From NCBI RefSeq assembly GCF_000422245.1, contig NZ_ATHI01000004.1, positions 62,001-126,000 of the forward strand: a stretch of DNA of 64,000 nt. The letters run 5' to 3'. Below are positions 39,168-47,577 of the stretch, one piece after another (position 1 is the stretch's first letter; the number at the start of each line of letters is the position of its first letter). The notes beneath the pieces were generated by a model, which was given only the letters and a program-made list of their open reading frames with translations, was not told the DNA's origin and did no database searches. The DNA is from Alkalidesulfovibrio alkalitolerans DSM 16529. Lineage in GTDB: Bacteria; Desulfobacterota; Desulfovibrionia; Desulfovibrionales; Desulfovibrionaceae. Both the position numbers and the translations under genes were made by a program.

Positions 39168-40187
39168 TTATCGTTGTCTCCGGAAATGCACCTCTGAAGA
39201 CAGACGCTGAAGGGCGTCGAGTGATTTGGCGAGCTCGTTCATCTTTATACGCTCAGGCTCTACCGCGAGTATTCTAAATATCCTTTCCGCATGGTAGATG
39301 TGAAGATGGAGTCCACGATCATCTGCCATTCCACGGGCCGGGGCGAGCAACTCTTTTTCGATCTTCTGCTCTGCGTCATCACTTCCGAATATGCCTTTGA
39401 TCAATATAATGTCTTCGACAAGGGCATCGCGATATTCATCGCGCTCCAAGAAGCTTACTTCTGGGGAAGTGATTGACGAAAGCGAACGGTCAGGCCAGTC
39501 TTCGCGTTTTTTGCTATATGTCGATTTTGCGAAAGCATTCCAGTTCCCAAGCAACCCCATGAGGTGTCGGTGTGATTCGAATGTTTTATGCCAAATTATA
39601 TAATCCAAGAGGCGGCGTATGGTTCGGCGCTGGACAAGAACATAGTCATCGCATTGAGAAAGTGGGCCAAAACGTTGGCTGTGTAAATTGACTATTATTT
39701 CGTTGATAGCTGGGATTATGATCTCATGGCCACCTCCGTGGGTGTTGTAGTATATGAAAAGGGCGTTTATATTTTTCTCTGTGTCTTTGAATCTTCCCTC
39801 ATGGGCTAGCTTTATGGCGTCTCTTTTAAGGTCAACGACAGTATCGTTGAATTTCCTGAAACGAAACGACACGCTTCGGCTTTGAATGTTGTGGATACTG
39901 ATAGGATCAAGGACGAATTCACTATTTTCCGTTCTTGCCCATGAAACGGATGCAATTTTTTCTCTATCTATCGGGATGGAAATCTTTAAAAGTCCTGCCG
40001 TGTAATGTCTTTCTGCGCCAGATTCATTTGTGACGGTCAAGGTGAACTTGTTGCACTCGTTGGAATATTCTTGGTTATGCGGATATATATCAATAAATAT
40101 GTCGAGCTCTTGGTTGTCCTGTGCGGCATTTGCGGCGCCAAGTATTATGAATATAAAAGCAAGACTAAGGATAGATAAACGCAACAT
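39168..40187 (-). CDS. Unknown secreted protein in AT-rich island
   Basis: 339 residues. A cleavable signal peptide is clear (LRLSILSLAFIFIILGAANA-A), followed by a beta-rich segment (about 25-115; LDIFIDIYP, FTLTVTNESG) and then mostly helical sequence. No family recognised. Third positions are AT-rich, unlike every gene outside the island, pointing to recent transfer. The ATG at 40187 follows ggggg; the frame also has a TTG two codons earlier. It overlaps the upstream membrane-protein gene by 23 bp, so the two probably act together in the envelope. Confidence 0.75.
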   Translation of the reverse strand: MLRLSILSLAFIFIILGAANAAQDNQELDIFIDIYPHNQEYSNECNKFTLTVTNESGAERHYTAGLLKISIPIDREKIASVSWARTENSEFVLDPISIHNIQSRSVSFRFRKFNDTVVDLKRDAIKLAHEGRFKDTEKNINALFIYYNTHGGGHEIIIPAINEIIVNLHSQRFGPLSQCDDYVLVQRRTIRRLLDYIIWHKTFESHRHLMGLLGNWNAFAKSTYSKKREDWPDRSLSSITSPEVSFLERDEYRDALVEDIILIKGIFGSDDAEQKIEKELLAPARGMADDRGLHLHIYHAERIFRILAVEPERIKMNELAKSLDALQRLSSEVHFRRQR

Positions 40188-40821
40188 GGCCAAGCCCCCT
40201 ATCTTTTATGTCTAATTCATCTCTACTGCGAGCTGCTGTTGATCCGTCTTTGTAATGAATATGTAATGTTGACATTGAGTTGAATTCTTTAGTTGTTATG
40301 ATAGATGCATATTCATGTTTTAATTCAGACTTAAAAAATGGAAGAATATCTTTTGCCCTGAAGTATATTAACTTTCTATCTTTCGACATTGTATCTGTTG
40401 TTTCGATGTATGATTGATATATTTGAGAGTCATTTTTGAGAACAAGAACAACTTTTCCTTTCATAAAAATTGTATTCACAAATCCAAACGCTATAAAGCA
40501 GAGAAGAAAAAGAGATATGAGAAGTGAGCATGTCTCTTTCCCTTTGATTATTGACAGAGAAAGAAGAATTCCTAGTATTATTACAATAATAGACGATATA
40601 ATGGTGAGCGATTGCGGATAGAAATATTCTTCTGCAACGATCTTCGATATGATTGAGCTTGAAAGAAAAATAGGTATGCTACACAGGGCGAAAACGAGGA
40701 GGGTTTTTTTCTCAACGATTCTTTTGAGGTACAATGCGAATAGTGCGGAGGAATATATGGAGACGTTGATGAGCGGTTCGAAAAAGAAAGAGAAATTTAT
40801 CGGGATCGTGAGGTCGTCCAT
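40165..40821 (-). CDS. Unknown membrane protein in AT-rich island
   Basis: 218 residues, no recognised family. Four hydrophobic helices fill the first about 125 residues (LINVSIYSSALFALYL, TLLVFALCSIPIFLS, LTIISSIIVIILGILL, LLISLFLLCFIAFGFV); the rest is a soluble domain of about 90 residues ending near RSRDELDIKDRGLG. Strongly AT-rich codons. First gene of a two-gene leftward unit with the secreted protein. No transposase or integrase borders the island. Confidence 0.72.
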   Translation of the reverse strand: MDDLTIPINFSFFFEPLINVSIYSSALFALYLKRIVEKKTLLVFALCSIPIFLSSSIISKIVAEEYFYPQSLTIISSIIVIILGILLSLSIIKGKETCSLLISLFLLCFIAFGFVNTIFMKGKVVLVLKNDSQIYQSYIETTDTMSKDRKLIYFRAKDILPFFKSELKHEYASIITTKEFNSMSTLHIHYKDGSTAARSRDELDIKDRGLGHVAFIYP

Positions 40822-40957
40822 CGGAGTCTCCGTTTGCTATTTGATATTTTCTTGGCCGAACTGTGTCAATTCAATATTGTATTGCGCATAAATATGATGT
40901 GCCTCAAATTGGATTTGATGCCTTGTTCGTTTAGTCTGGAAACGGAGGTCGGTGCCC

Positions 40958-41524
40958 ATGAGGCTGCATTGTTCTATTGCGCAGGCGCTCATTGATGTGG
41001 ATTTGCGTCGCCAAGGGCATGGTTCGGAAGTTGCTCGCCTGAGTACGCGAATCGTGTTCTCGATGGCGATCGCCATTTTGGCCGTGTCGGTGTGCGCCGG
41101 GTCGGCCCTGGCGCAGACGCGGGTGCTGGAGGCCACGCTCGCGCCGGGCCTGGACCTCGATCCCGACTCGCCGCGTTATCGTGAGCCCGTGGGCGGCGTG
41201 TCCCTTGCGCCGCCGTGTGGAGGCGATGCCGCAACCCTCGCGCCAAGGGTCTTCTCACAGGTCTATTTGTGGCTGCGTCTGGCCTCGAACGAGCCCGTGC
41301 GCCTCACCGCCACCTGGAACCATCTGCCCGAAGGCGAAGACCCCGCCGACATGACGGCCTGGCGCGTCGCCCAGACCACACAGGTCAACATCCCGACAAC
41401 GCAGGGCTTTCGAATCTGGCTGCTCAGGAACATGGACCGCGCGCGCGACACGGGCAGGTTCATCGTGACCATCGCCGCTGACACGGGCGAGGTCGTCTGC
41501 TCCGTGCCCTTCGTCTATCGATGA
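40958..41524 (+). CDS. Secreted protein of unknown function
   Basis: 188 residues with an unusually long N-terminus before a signal-peptide core (MAIAILAVSVCAGSALA-QT). The mature part (about 140 residues) is beta-rich with two conserved-looking segments, VYLWLRLASNEPVRLTATW and GRFIVTIAADTGEVVCSVPFVY; it loosely recalls DUF2914-type domains but I cannot assign it. The ATG at 40958 has acggagg nine bases upstream. A later ATG at the signal core has no ribosome site. Its stop overlaps the next gene's ATG by four bases, indicating an operon with the C-GCAxxG-C-C protein. Confidence 0.7.
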   Translation: MRLHCSIAQALIDVDLRRQGHGSEVARLSTRIVFSMAIAILAVSVCAGSALAQTRVLEATLAPGLDLDPDSPRYREPVGGVSLAPPCGGDAATLAPRVFSQVYLWLRLASNEPVRLTATWNHLPEGEDPADMTAWRVAQTTQVNIPTTQGFRIWLLRNMDRARDTGRFIVTIAADTGEVVCSVPFVYR

Positions 41525-42246
41525 CAGGCAAGGTGCCGAGATTTCCTATGGGTTTCGCCATCGGCATCGGACTTTCCGATTTGACGCCGCACAGCCATAC
41601 GCTTAGCACGAGAGACATGAGTCTCCCTATCTGCCGTCAACGCGCCGCCGAATCTTTTGATTGCGCCGATTCTGACCTTTCCGGCCCGTCTGATGGGCTG
41701 TACTGCCTCCCGAACGCGAACCTTGCACCCGGCGCCGCCGCTGTTCGCGAGCGCGCCAGAAATCTCTATGAAAGCCGCCGCATGCTCTGCGCCGAGGCCG
41801 TGCTTGCGGCCGTGAACGAGGGGTTCGACTGCGGTTTGAGCGAAGAGCAGGCCGTGGCTCTCACGGCCGCGCTGCCCGTGGGACTTGGCGGCAGCGGTTG
41901 CCTGTGCGGTGCGGTCTCTGGCGGGGCGGTGGCGCTTGGCCTTTTGCTCGCGCGCGAACCGCGCTGCCTGTCACGGGCGGAAATCAGAAAGGCCTCGGCC
42001 CGACTGCATGACGATTTCAAAAAGGCCTACGGCTCAACCTGCTGCCGGGTGCTGTGCAAAAAGGTCAAGGACGACCGCAAGGCCCATTTCGCGCAATGCG
42101 CAAATCTTACCGCCGTCGCGGCCGGGGCGGCCGTCTCGCTGGCCATCGAGCTTCGGCCCGAGCTTGGCGAGGCGGCCGTCCAAAGGCCGCTTGCCCGCGA
42201 CAACCGCCTCACGGCGCTCGTCAAGCGCCTACGCGCCCGGTTCTGA
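41521..42246 (+). CDS. C-GCAxxG-C-C family redox protein (DVU_1555-like)
   Basis: 241 residues. The conserved core matches the cysteine-rich C_GCAxxG_C_C family, probably redox-active: RRMLCAEAVLAAVNEGF, then GLGGSGCLCGAVSGG, STCCRVLCKK and HFAQCANLTAVAA. The first about 85 residues look weakly conserved and have lower third-position GC, so the real start may be the ATG at 41617; 41521 is given because its ATG overlaps the upstream stop (ATGA). It is coupled to a membrane rhodanese downstream (TGATG overlap), suggesting a sulfur or thiol relay. Confidence 0.75.
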   Translation: MTGKVPRFPMGFAIGIGLSDLTPHSHTLSTRDMSLPICRQRAAESFDCADSDLSGPSDGLYCLPNANLAPGAAAVRERARNLYESRRMLCAEAVLAAVNEGFDCGLSEEQAVALTAALPVGLGGSGCLCGAVSGGAVALGLLLAREPRCLSRAEIRKASARLHDDFKKAYGSTCCRVLCKKVKDDRKAHFAQCANLTAVAAGAAVSLAIELRPELGEAAVQRPLARDNRLTALVKRLRARF

Positions 42247-42815
42247 TGATGACCATGGCCGTGTCGCGCCGTACCCTGCTGCTGCTTTTGCCCGCCGTGG
42301 TGCTGCTCGCGGTCGCGGCCCTGAAATTGGGCTGGCTGCCGGATCACGGCGCGCTCTCCGACGCCGAGCGCCGGGCCAAGGCTTTGGCGATGTACGATCA
42401 TTATGCCCGCGAATTTCCAGGCGTGGCGGCCATCGAGCCCGAGGAGGCGATCCTTTTGCACGAGCGCGGGCAGGCGGTGTTCGTGGATGTCCGGGAGCCG
42501 CGTGAAATGGCGGTTTCGACCATCCCCGGCGCGCTTTCGGAGGACGGCTTTCTGGCCGCCTTGGCGCACGACCCCGAGGCCTTTTCCGGCAAAATTGTCA
42601 TCGGATACTGCACCATCAGCTACCGCAGCGGCGTTCTGGCCGAACGCCTGGCCGAGCGTCACGGCTTCACCATGCTGAACCTGCGCGCGGGCATCCTGGG
42701 CTGGTTGCATGTGGGCGGTTCCCTGGTCGGGCCGGACGGGAAGCCCTCGAATCGTGTGCACGTCTACGGCGCCTCATGGGATCTGGCGCCGCGCGGCATC
42801 GAAAGCATCTACTGA
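42246..42815 (+). CDS. Membrane-anchored rhodanese-domain protein
   Basis: 189 residues: an N-terminal transmembrane anchor (TLLLLLPAVVLLAVAALKL) and a rhodanese domain (about 60-170) with VFVDVREPREMA and active-site cysteine in the loop YCTISYRSG. Rhodaneses carry sulfur as a persulfide on this cysteine. Orientation of the anchor suggests a periplasmic domain, by inference. The ATG overlaps the upstream stop (TGATG), so it is co-translated with the C-GCAxxG-C-C protein. A terminator follows. Confidence 0.85.
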   Translation: MMTMAVSRRTLLLLLPAVVLLAVAALKLGWLPDHGALSDAERRAKALAMYDHYAREFPGVAAIEPEEAILLHERGQAVFVDVREPREMAVSTIPGALSEDGFLAALAHDPEAFSGKIVIGYCTISYRSGVLAERLAERHGFTMLNLRAGILGWLHVGGSLVGPDGKPSNRVHVYGASWDLAPRGIESIY

Positions 42816-42836
42816 ATGACGTGCAGCGCACGACAA

Positions 42837-42877
42837 AAAGCCCCTTCGCTGCCCGCCACAGGCGCGAAAGGGGCTTT
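42837..42877 (+). terminator. Terminator after the rhodanese gene
   Basis: Arms aaagccccttcgc (42837-42849) and gcgaaaggggcttt (42864-42877) pair with one bulged A. It closes the three-gene unit and also lies beyond the end of the leftward CII-like gene. Confidence 0.75.
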
Positions 42878-42913
42878 CGTGCGTATGCCCTCATCGCCGG
42901 TCGCGAAGCCCGG

Positions 42914-43162
42914 CTAGGCGCGTTTTTCTTTGATAGGGGTCAGCTTGTAGCCGAGATCCTCGGCAATGGCCTTGAGCGCGCTCACGTCGCCGGACGACTT
43001 GAGGATCAGCGACAGGTCGTCCACGCCGATCTTCGCTCCTCTGTCCCACGGGTTGAGTTCGCGCAGCAGGGTGGAATACGGCTTGTTCAGGGCCTTGGCC
43101 ACCTGCTTGGCCAACCCGCGCCGCCTGACGATGGCGTCGTGAAGCATCTGCGTCACATGCAT
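42914..43162 (-). CDS. Phage CII-like small DNA-binding regulator
   Basis: 82 residues. The helical pattern AIVRRRGLAKQVAKALNKPYSTLLRELNPWD followed by IGVDDLSLILKSSGDVSALKAIAEDLG matches the phage regulatory CII/CP76 family, a lambda-repressor-like helix-turn-helix. The ATG at 43162 has gaggagg eight bases upstream; the longer open frame is unlikely to be translated. An 11-bp inverted repeat lies 125 bp upstream (43287-43314) and could be its operator. No other phage gene is adjacent. Confidence 0.72.
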   Translation of the reverse strand: MHVTQMLHDAIVRRRGLAKQVAKALNKPYSTLLRELNPWDRGAKIGVDDLSLILKSSGDVSALKAIAEDLGYKLTPIKEKRA

Positions 43163-43466
43163 GGCGTCCACCTCCTCACGATCAGGCACTCGCCAGTTCA
43201 AGAATCTTGCATCCCCCTGCGCCTTCCTCTGCGCCGGGAACCCAGGGCGGCTGATTCGCCGTGCCGGGGCCGACATCGGCCGCCTCATTGAACTGAATGC
43301 CTGTTCAGTTCAATGCGACGGGCGAGGGGAAAAATCAAGAGGGTTTCCGAAAAATACATAGAAACCCGCAGTCGAAAAAATAAGACTTGCTCGGAAATCG
43401 AATGAAAGCAGGGGGTTTTGTGGGGAGCACGAGTTGCGGGCTGCCCCGTTATGGGGCTGAATGGAT
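43163..43466. other. Upstream region of the CII-like regulator
   Basis: Gene-free. It contains the 43287-43314 inverted repeat, an AT-rich stretch (43330-43390) with a 7-bp stem (43341-43347 and 43361-43367), and a short gcccc/ggggc hairpin (43443-43457) beyond the ZIP gene stop. Confidence 0.5.
43287..43314. promoter_or_regulatory. 11-bp perfect inverted repeat, candidate operator
   Basis: attgaactgaa (43287-43297), a 6-bp centre, and ttcagttcaat (43304-43314). Such spacing and symmetry are typical of a dimeric repressor site; position upstream of the CII-like gene suggests autoregulation. Confidence 0.5.
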
Positions 43467-44276
43467 TTACAAGAAGACGAGGGAGACGCCCATCATGGCC
43501 ATACCCGCGCCCAGGCCATAAATGGAGAGGTGGTGCTCGCCGTACTCGCGTGCGGCAGGCAGCATTTCGTCCAGTGAGATGAAGACCATGATGCCCGCCA
43601 CGGCCGCGAAGACGACGCCGAAAACGATGCCGTTGAAGAACCAGAAGAGCAGCAGGTAGCCCACGAGCGCTCCGGCGGGTTCGGCCAGACCGGAGAGGAA
43701 CGAGAGCCAGAAGGCCTTGCGGCGTTTTCCCGTGGCGTAGAAGATGGGCACGCTCACCGCGATGCCTTCGGGGATGTTATGGATGGCCACGGCCACGGCA
43801 ATGGCCACGCCGAGCGCGGGATCGGTCAGGGCGGCCATGAAAGTCGCTAGACCTTCGGGGAAGTTGTGGATGGCGATGGCCAGGGCGGTGAAGATACCGG
43901 TGCGGTAGAGCTTCCTGAAGCGCGCCATCTGCGCGCAGTCCTCCATGTCCTCCACGCGGTGGGGTTCGTGGGGGTTCTCCTCTGCGGGCACGAGGCGGTC
44001 TATGCCCATGGCCAGGAGGAAGCCGCCGAAAAAGCCCGCGAGCATGGCCCAGGCCCCGTTGTCATTGCCCAGGATTTCGGCCAGGGCCTCGTGGGCCTTG
44101 GGCAGGATCTCCATGAACGAGACGTAGAGCATGACCCCGGCCGAAAAGCCGAGCGCCACGGAGAGGAAGCGGGTGTCCGTGCGTTTGGTGAAGAAGGCCA
44201 GCACCGAGCCGATGCCCGTGCACAGTCCGGCGAACAGCGTGAGTCCGAACGCAGTATAGACATCGCCCTGCAGCAT
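43467..44276 (-). CDS. zupT: ZIP-family metal transporter
   Basis: Inner-membrane importer of Zn and other divalent metals, 269 residues with eight hydrophobic helices. The diagnostic metal-binding motifs HNFPEG and HNIPEG are present in helices IV and V, and the N-terminal [18 protein letters not shown] matches ZupT. A histidine/acid-rich loop ([15 protein letters not shown]) lies between helices III and IV. The ATG at 44276 fits family N-termini but has no clear ribosome site; a TTG 42 bp upstream is possible. Confidence 0.9.
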   Translation of the reverse strand: MLQGDVYTAFGLTLFAGLCTGIGSVLAFFTKRTDTRFLSVALGFSAGVMLYVSFMEILPKAHEALAEILGNDNGAWAMLAGFFGGFLLAMGIDRLVPAEENPHEPHRVEDMEDCAQMARFRKLYRTGIFTALAIAIHNFPEGLATFMAALTDPALGVAIAVAVAIHNIPEGIAVSVPIFYATGKRRKAFWLSFLSGLAEPAGALVGYLLLFWFFNGIVFGVVFAAVAGIMVFISLDEMLPAAREYGEHHLSIYGLGAGMAMMGVSLVFL

Positions 44277-44324
44277 GGCGGGGCATATAACATGTCCAAG
44301 GCGTCGCGCGCCAGTCAAAAGGCG

Positions 44325-45497
44325 TCAGGAGGTCGGGGCGTAGGGTAGGCGGGAGTTCATGTCCGAGATGTGGGCGCGCTCAAGGGCGTTGATCTCGCCG
44401 ATGTGAGCCTTCAAAAGACCGTCCAGACGCGGGTCGATGAAGCGGTGCAGGCTCTCGTTGGCAATGGAGCGAAATCCCCGCAGCGCCTTGTGCAGCCCGC
44501 CCATGCCCGGATCGAACCAGCGGATTCCCTGGGCGATGGCCCATTCCATGGGGGTGTGGTAGCAGACCTCGAAATGCAGGTTGCGCACCTCCTCGAAGGC
44601 ACCCCAGTAGCGGCCCCACAGCCTTTCTCCTTTGCGAGTGAACAGCGCCATGGCCAGCGGATCGGACGAGCCCGCGCGGCGGGCCACGGCCAGGGCCAGC
44701 CGCCTGCCCGCCCGGTCGAGGACCTGCTCGAAGAATTCGCGGGTGAGGAACTTGCAACCCCAGGGGCCGAACTTGGCGTTGGTGCGCACGTAAAGTTGGT
44801 ACATGTGCCGCATGAGCCGGGGGGTGATCTCGTCTCCTACCAACATTTCCACGCCAACGCCTGCAGCACGAAGCGAGTCGCGCTCACGCCGGATGTTGCG
44901 TGCCGGGCCGCGCCTGAGCGTGGCCAGAAAGTCCCCGTATCCGGTGTAGCCCGGATTTTCCCAGACGTAGCCCTGGTGCTCCCAGGCGCTGAAGCCAAGG
45001 CCTCCGAGTTCCACGGCTAAACGCGGAGCCGCAAAGTTCACGTTGACCCCGGAAAGCCCAAGTCCCCAGCACAATTGCAAGGCCTCACGAGCGAAACGAA
45101 AGACCATTTCGGCGCGGTCTTCGCCCGGCGCGAGCAGGATGTCGTAGCCCGAGGCCGGGGTGAAGGGCGCCATACCCACGAGCTTCGGGTAATAGGGCAG
45201 CCCCAGGCGGCTTGCGACCTCGGCCCAGACGTGGTCGAAGACGAATTCGCCGCCGCTGTGGGCCTTGATATAGAAGGGCGCGGCCGCCACCAGCCGCTCG
45301 CCCCGCCAAGCCAAAAGATGGCGCGGCAGCCACCCGGCCAGGGCCGAAGCGCTGTTTGACTCCTCGGTCAGAGCGAGCCAGTCCCATTCCAGGAACGGAA
45401 AGGGGCAGGGCTCGGCCAGGGCATCCCAGGCCTCGCGCGGAACGGTGGCCATGCCGTCGTTCCAGATGAGTGTCGGTTCGGCGCGCGGCTGCGTCAT
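44325..45497 (-). CDS. DUF482 / FemAB-like acyltransferase-fold protein
   Basis: 390-residue cytoplasmic protein of the peptidogalycan-biosynthesis DUF482 family, which has a double GNAT fold. Visible features: PFLEWDWLALTEESNSA near the N-terminus, YYPKLVGMAPFTPASG, KLMR-like RLMRHMYQLYVRTNAKFG, and WFDPGMGGLHKALRGF near the C-terminus. The reaction is unknown. The ATG at 45497 lacks a ribosome site. It ends 48 bp before the ZIP gene in the same direction. Confidence 0.85.
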   Translation of the reverse strand: MTQPRAEPTLIWNDGMATVPREAWDALAEPCPFPFLEWDWLALTEESNSASALAGWLPRHLLAWRGERLVAAAPFYIKAHSGGEFVFDHVWAEVASRLGLPYYPKLVGMAPFTPASGYDILLAPGEDRAEMVFRFAREALQLCWGLGLSGVNVNFAAPRLAVELGGLGFSAWEHQGYVWENPGYTGYGDFLATLRRGPARNIRRERDSLRAAGVGVEMLVGDEITPRLMRHMYQLYVRTNAKFGPWGCKFLTREFFEQVLDRAGRRLALAVARRAGSSDPLAMALFTRKGERLWGRYWGAFEEVRNLHFEVCYHTPMEWAIAQGIRWFDPGMGGLHKALRGFRSIANESLHRFIDPRLDGLLKAHIGEINALERAHISDMNSRLPYAPTS

Positions 45498-45614
45498 ATT
45501 TCATATGATAGCTCGCCTGTCCGGCCATGTCATCAGGTCCAGTGGCAAGGAGACGACGTGTTGCGGCTCGGACCTACGGATGGTCGGGCTGGCGGACGCC
45601 GGGCGCAAAAGAAA

Positions 45615-45643
45615 GCGCGCGGCCGGAACATCCGGCCGCGCGC
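45615..45643 (-). terminator. Terminator of the S1-domain gene
   Basis: A 12-bp perfect GC stem (gcgcgcggccgg 45615-45626, ccggccgcgcgc 45632-45643) with a 5-nt loop is followed on the leftward strand by TTTCTTTT. It begins 24 nt past the stop codon. Confidence 0.88.
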
Positions 45644-45667
45644 TGCATGACGATAGGAAGAGGCGGA

Positions 45668-47143
45668 TTATTCGCCGTTCTTGGCGCGCATGGCCTGGGC
45701 CAGCTTGTCGGCCAGGGAGTTCATGCCGCCGCCCTTGGGGGCTTCGACGCCCGCCGCCTTGGCGTGCTTCTTCCAGTCCTTGGGCTCGGCCTGGGCCTCT
45801 TCGCTCTGTCCCGCGCCGAGGGTGATCTTGCGCTCGGCGGGCTTGATCTCATCCACGAAGACCGTGACCTGATCCCCAGGCTTGGCGCGCTCCAGGGCCT
45901 CGCGCTTCTCCTTGGGGGCCTGGGCCAGCTTGGACTTGGGCAGCAGGCCGGTCACGCCGGGAAGCAGCGTGACGAAAAGACCGAATTTGCCGAAGGACTC
46001 GGCCGTGCCGGTGATCTCCTGGCCCACGCTCAGCGTGGAGGCCAACTCGAGCCAGGGGTCGCCCTCGGCGTCCTTGATGGACAGCGAGATGCGGTGCCGC
46101 TCGAGGTCGATGTCCTTGATGGACACCGTCACTTCCTGACCGGCAGAGACGACTTCGTCGGCCTTCATGACGCGGCGGCCATGGGCCATCTCGGAGAGAT
46201 GCACGAGTCCTTCGAGTCCCGGGGCAATCTCCACGAAAGCGCCGAAGTCGGCCAGCCGGATCACGCGGCCCGTGACCTTGTCGCCGGCCTTGAAACGCTC
46301 GCCCGCGGTCTCCCAGGGGTTTTGCTGGGCCTGTTTCACGGAGAGCGAAATCTTCATGCCGCCCTTTTTGGCAGGGGCGATGTCGAGAACCTTGACCGGC
46401 AGGACTTCGCCCTCGCGCACGGCCTCGGAGGGCTTGTCCACGCGCGACCAGGAGAGTTCAGAGATGTGGGCCAGACCTTCCACACCGGGGATGATCTCGA
46501 TGAATGCGCCGAAGTCGGCCAAGCGCTTGACAGTGCCTTCGACCACATCGCCGACCTTGACCTGCTCCTGGAAGGCGGTCATGGCCTCGGCCTTTTCGCG
46601 GGCCAGTATCTCGCGCCGCGAGACCACCAAGTTGCGGCCGCCCTGCTCCAGCTTGATGATCAGGAACGGCAGCGTCTTGCCGACGTATTCCTCGGGATTC
46701 TCCACGAAGCGGTCGTCGATCTGCGAGACCGGGCAGAAGGCGCGCTTGCCCATGACCTGCACGGAGAAGCCGCCCTTGACCAGGCCCGTGACCTTACCCT
46801 CCACGGGCATGTCGTTGGCCTTGGCCTGCTCGAGCTGCTCGAAGCCGCCCCGGCCGCCCATGGCCTTGGAGAGCTTGATTTCGCCCCCGGACATGCCGAC
46901 CACGTAGAGATCCACGGTGTCGCCCACGGCCACGGTCAACTCGCCGTTCTCGTCAAGCAGTTCCTCGCGGGCCACTACGCCGTCGCGCTTGGCCCCGACG
47001 CCGACGAAGACCCCGGCGCCGTCGATGGAGATGACGGTCCCGGATATCTTGTCGCCCACGCGGACGTTATCCTGCATTTCGGCCTCGTAGGCCTCGAACA
47101 TGGAGGCGAAGTCCTCGCCGTCCTTTTTTGCCTCATCGGACAT
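45668..47143 (-). CDS. S1 RNA-binding protein with five S1 domains
   Basis: 491-residue protein related to ribosomal protein S1. Five S1 beta-barrels follow one another (starts near [45 protein letters not shown]); the third and fourth are the canonical [12 protein letters not shown] type. A canonical S1 has six domains, so this is either a short RpsA or a paralogue acting on mRNA or RNA decay. The C-terminal about 60 residues are charged and probably disordered. Two repeat elements lie upstream. Confidence 0.88.
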   Translation of the reverse strand: MSDEAKKDGEDFASMFEAYEAEMQDNVRVGDKISGTVISIDGAGVFVGVGAKRDGVVAREELLDENGELTVAVGDTVDLYVVGMSGGEIKLSKAMGGRGGFEQLEQAKANDMPVEGKVTGLVKGGFSVQVMGKRAFCPVSQIDDRFVENPEEYVGKTLPFLIIKLEQGGRNLVVSRREILAREKAEAMTAFQEQVKVGDVVEGTVKRLADFGAFIEIIPGVEGLAHISELSWSRVDKPSEAVREGEVLPVKVLDIAPAKKGGMKISLSVKQAQQNPWETAGERFKAGDKVTGRVIRLADFGAFVEIAPGLEGLVHLSEMAHGRRVMKADEVVSAGQEVTVSIKDIDLERHRISLSIKDAEGDPWLELASTLSVGQEITGTAESFGKFGLFVTLLPGVTGLLPKSKLAQAPKEKREALERAKPGDQVTVFVDEIKPAERKITLGAGQSEEAQAEPKDWKKHAKAAGVEAPKGGGMNSLADKLAQAMRAKNGE

Positions 47144-47220
47144 ATGCCACACACTCCAAAACAGAATAGTTCGCCACGCCATAGCCGAGAACCGGGGCGG
47201 ACACAAGGCCAAAGGCCCCC

Positions 47221-47342
47221 AGGCCGCTGAAAAAGCACCATCTGCCGCGTTGCCGCGAAAGCGCCGGACCCTCGGGTATGCGAAATACACGTCGGCCCCG
47301 GCGCTTTCTTGCGCCTTGCATCTGGCGTTTTTTGAGCGGCCT
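47221..47342 (+). repeat. Dispersed nested inverted-repeat element, copy 6
   Basis: Outer arms aggccgct/agcggcct, middle stem aaagcgccgg/ccggcgcttt, tip cgggtat/atacacg (one mispair). Forward orientation, while both flanking genes run leftward. Confidence 0.9.
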
Positions 47343-47384
47343 GCATGGCGGAGTTCGTCAGCAATCTCAAGGCCAAAGGCCTCC

Positions 47385-47506
47385 AGGCCGCTGAAAAAGC
47401 ACCATCTGCCGCGTTGCGGCGGAAAGTTCAAATCCTCGCGTATTGGTAATACGCGTCGGCCTTGAACTTTCCTTGCGCCTTGCATCCGGCACTTTTTGAG
47501 CGGCCT
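47385..47506 (+). repeat. Dispersed nested inverted-repeat element, copy 7
   Basis: Same outer arms as copy 6 (aggccgct/agcggcct), but the middle stem is of the other type (gttcaa/ttgaac) and the tip is cgcgtatt/aatacgcg. Forward orientation. Confidence 0.9.
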
Positions 47507-47577
47507 GCTGGATAATTCGCCAACAATTTCAACTTGAAAGGTCAGGAAACCAGCTTCCCGGGACAAGGCCGGAACGT

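Larger units (their letters stand above)
47144..47577. other. Gene-free region with two tandem repeat elements
   Basis: Holds element copies 6 and 7, 164 bp apart, each preceded by the same caaggccaaaggcc. The about 42-bp piece after copy 6 resembles the piece after copy 7. The remaining 60 bp next to the S1 gene must carry its promoter. Confidence 0.6.
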
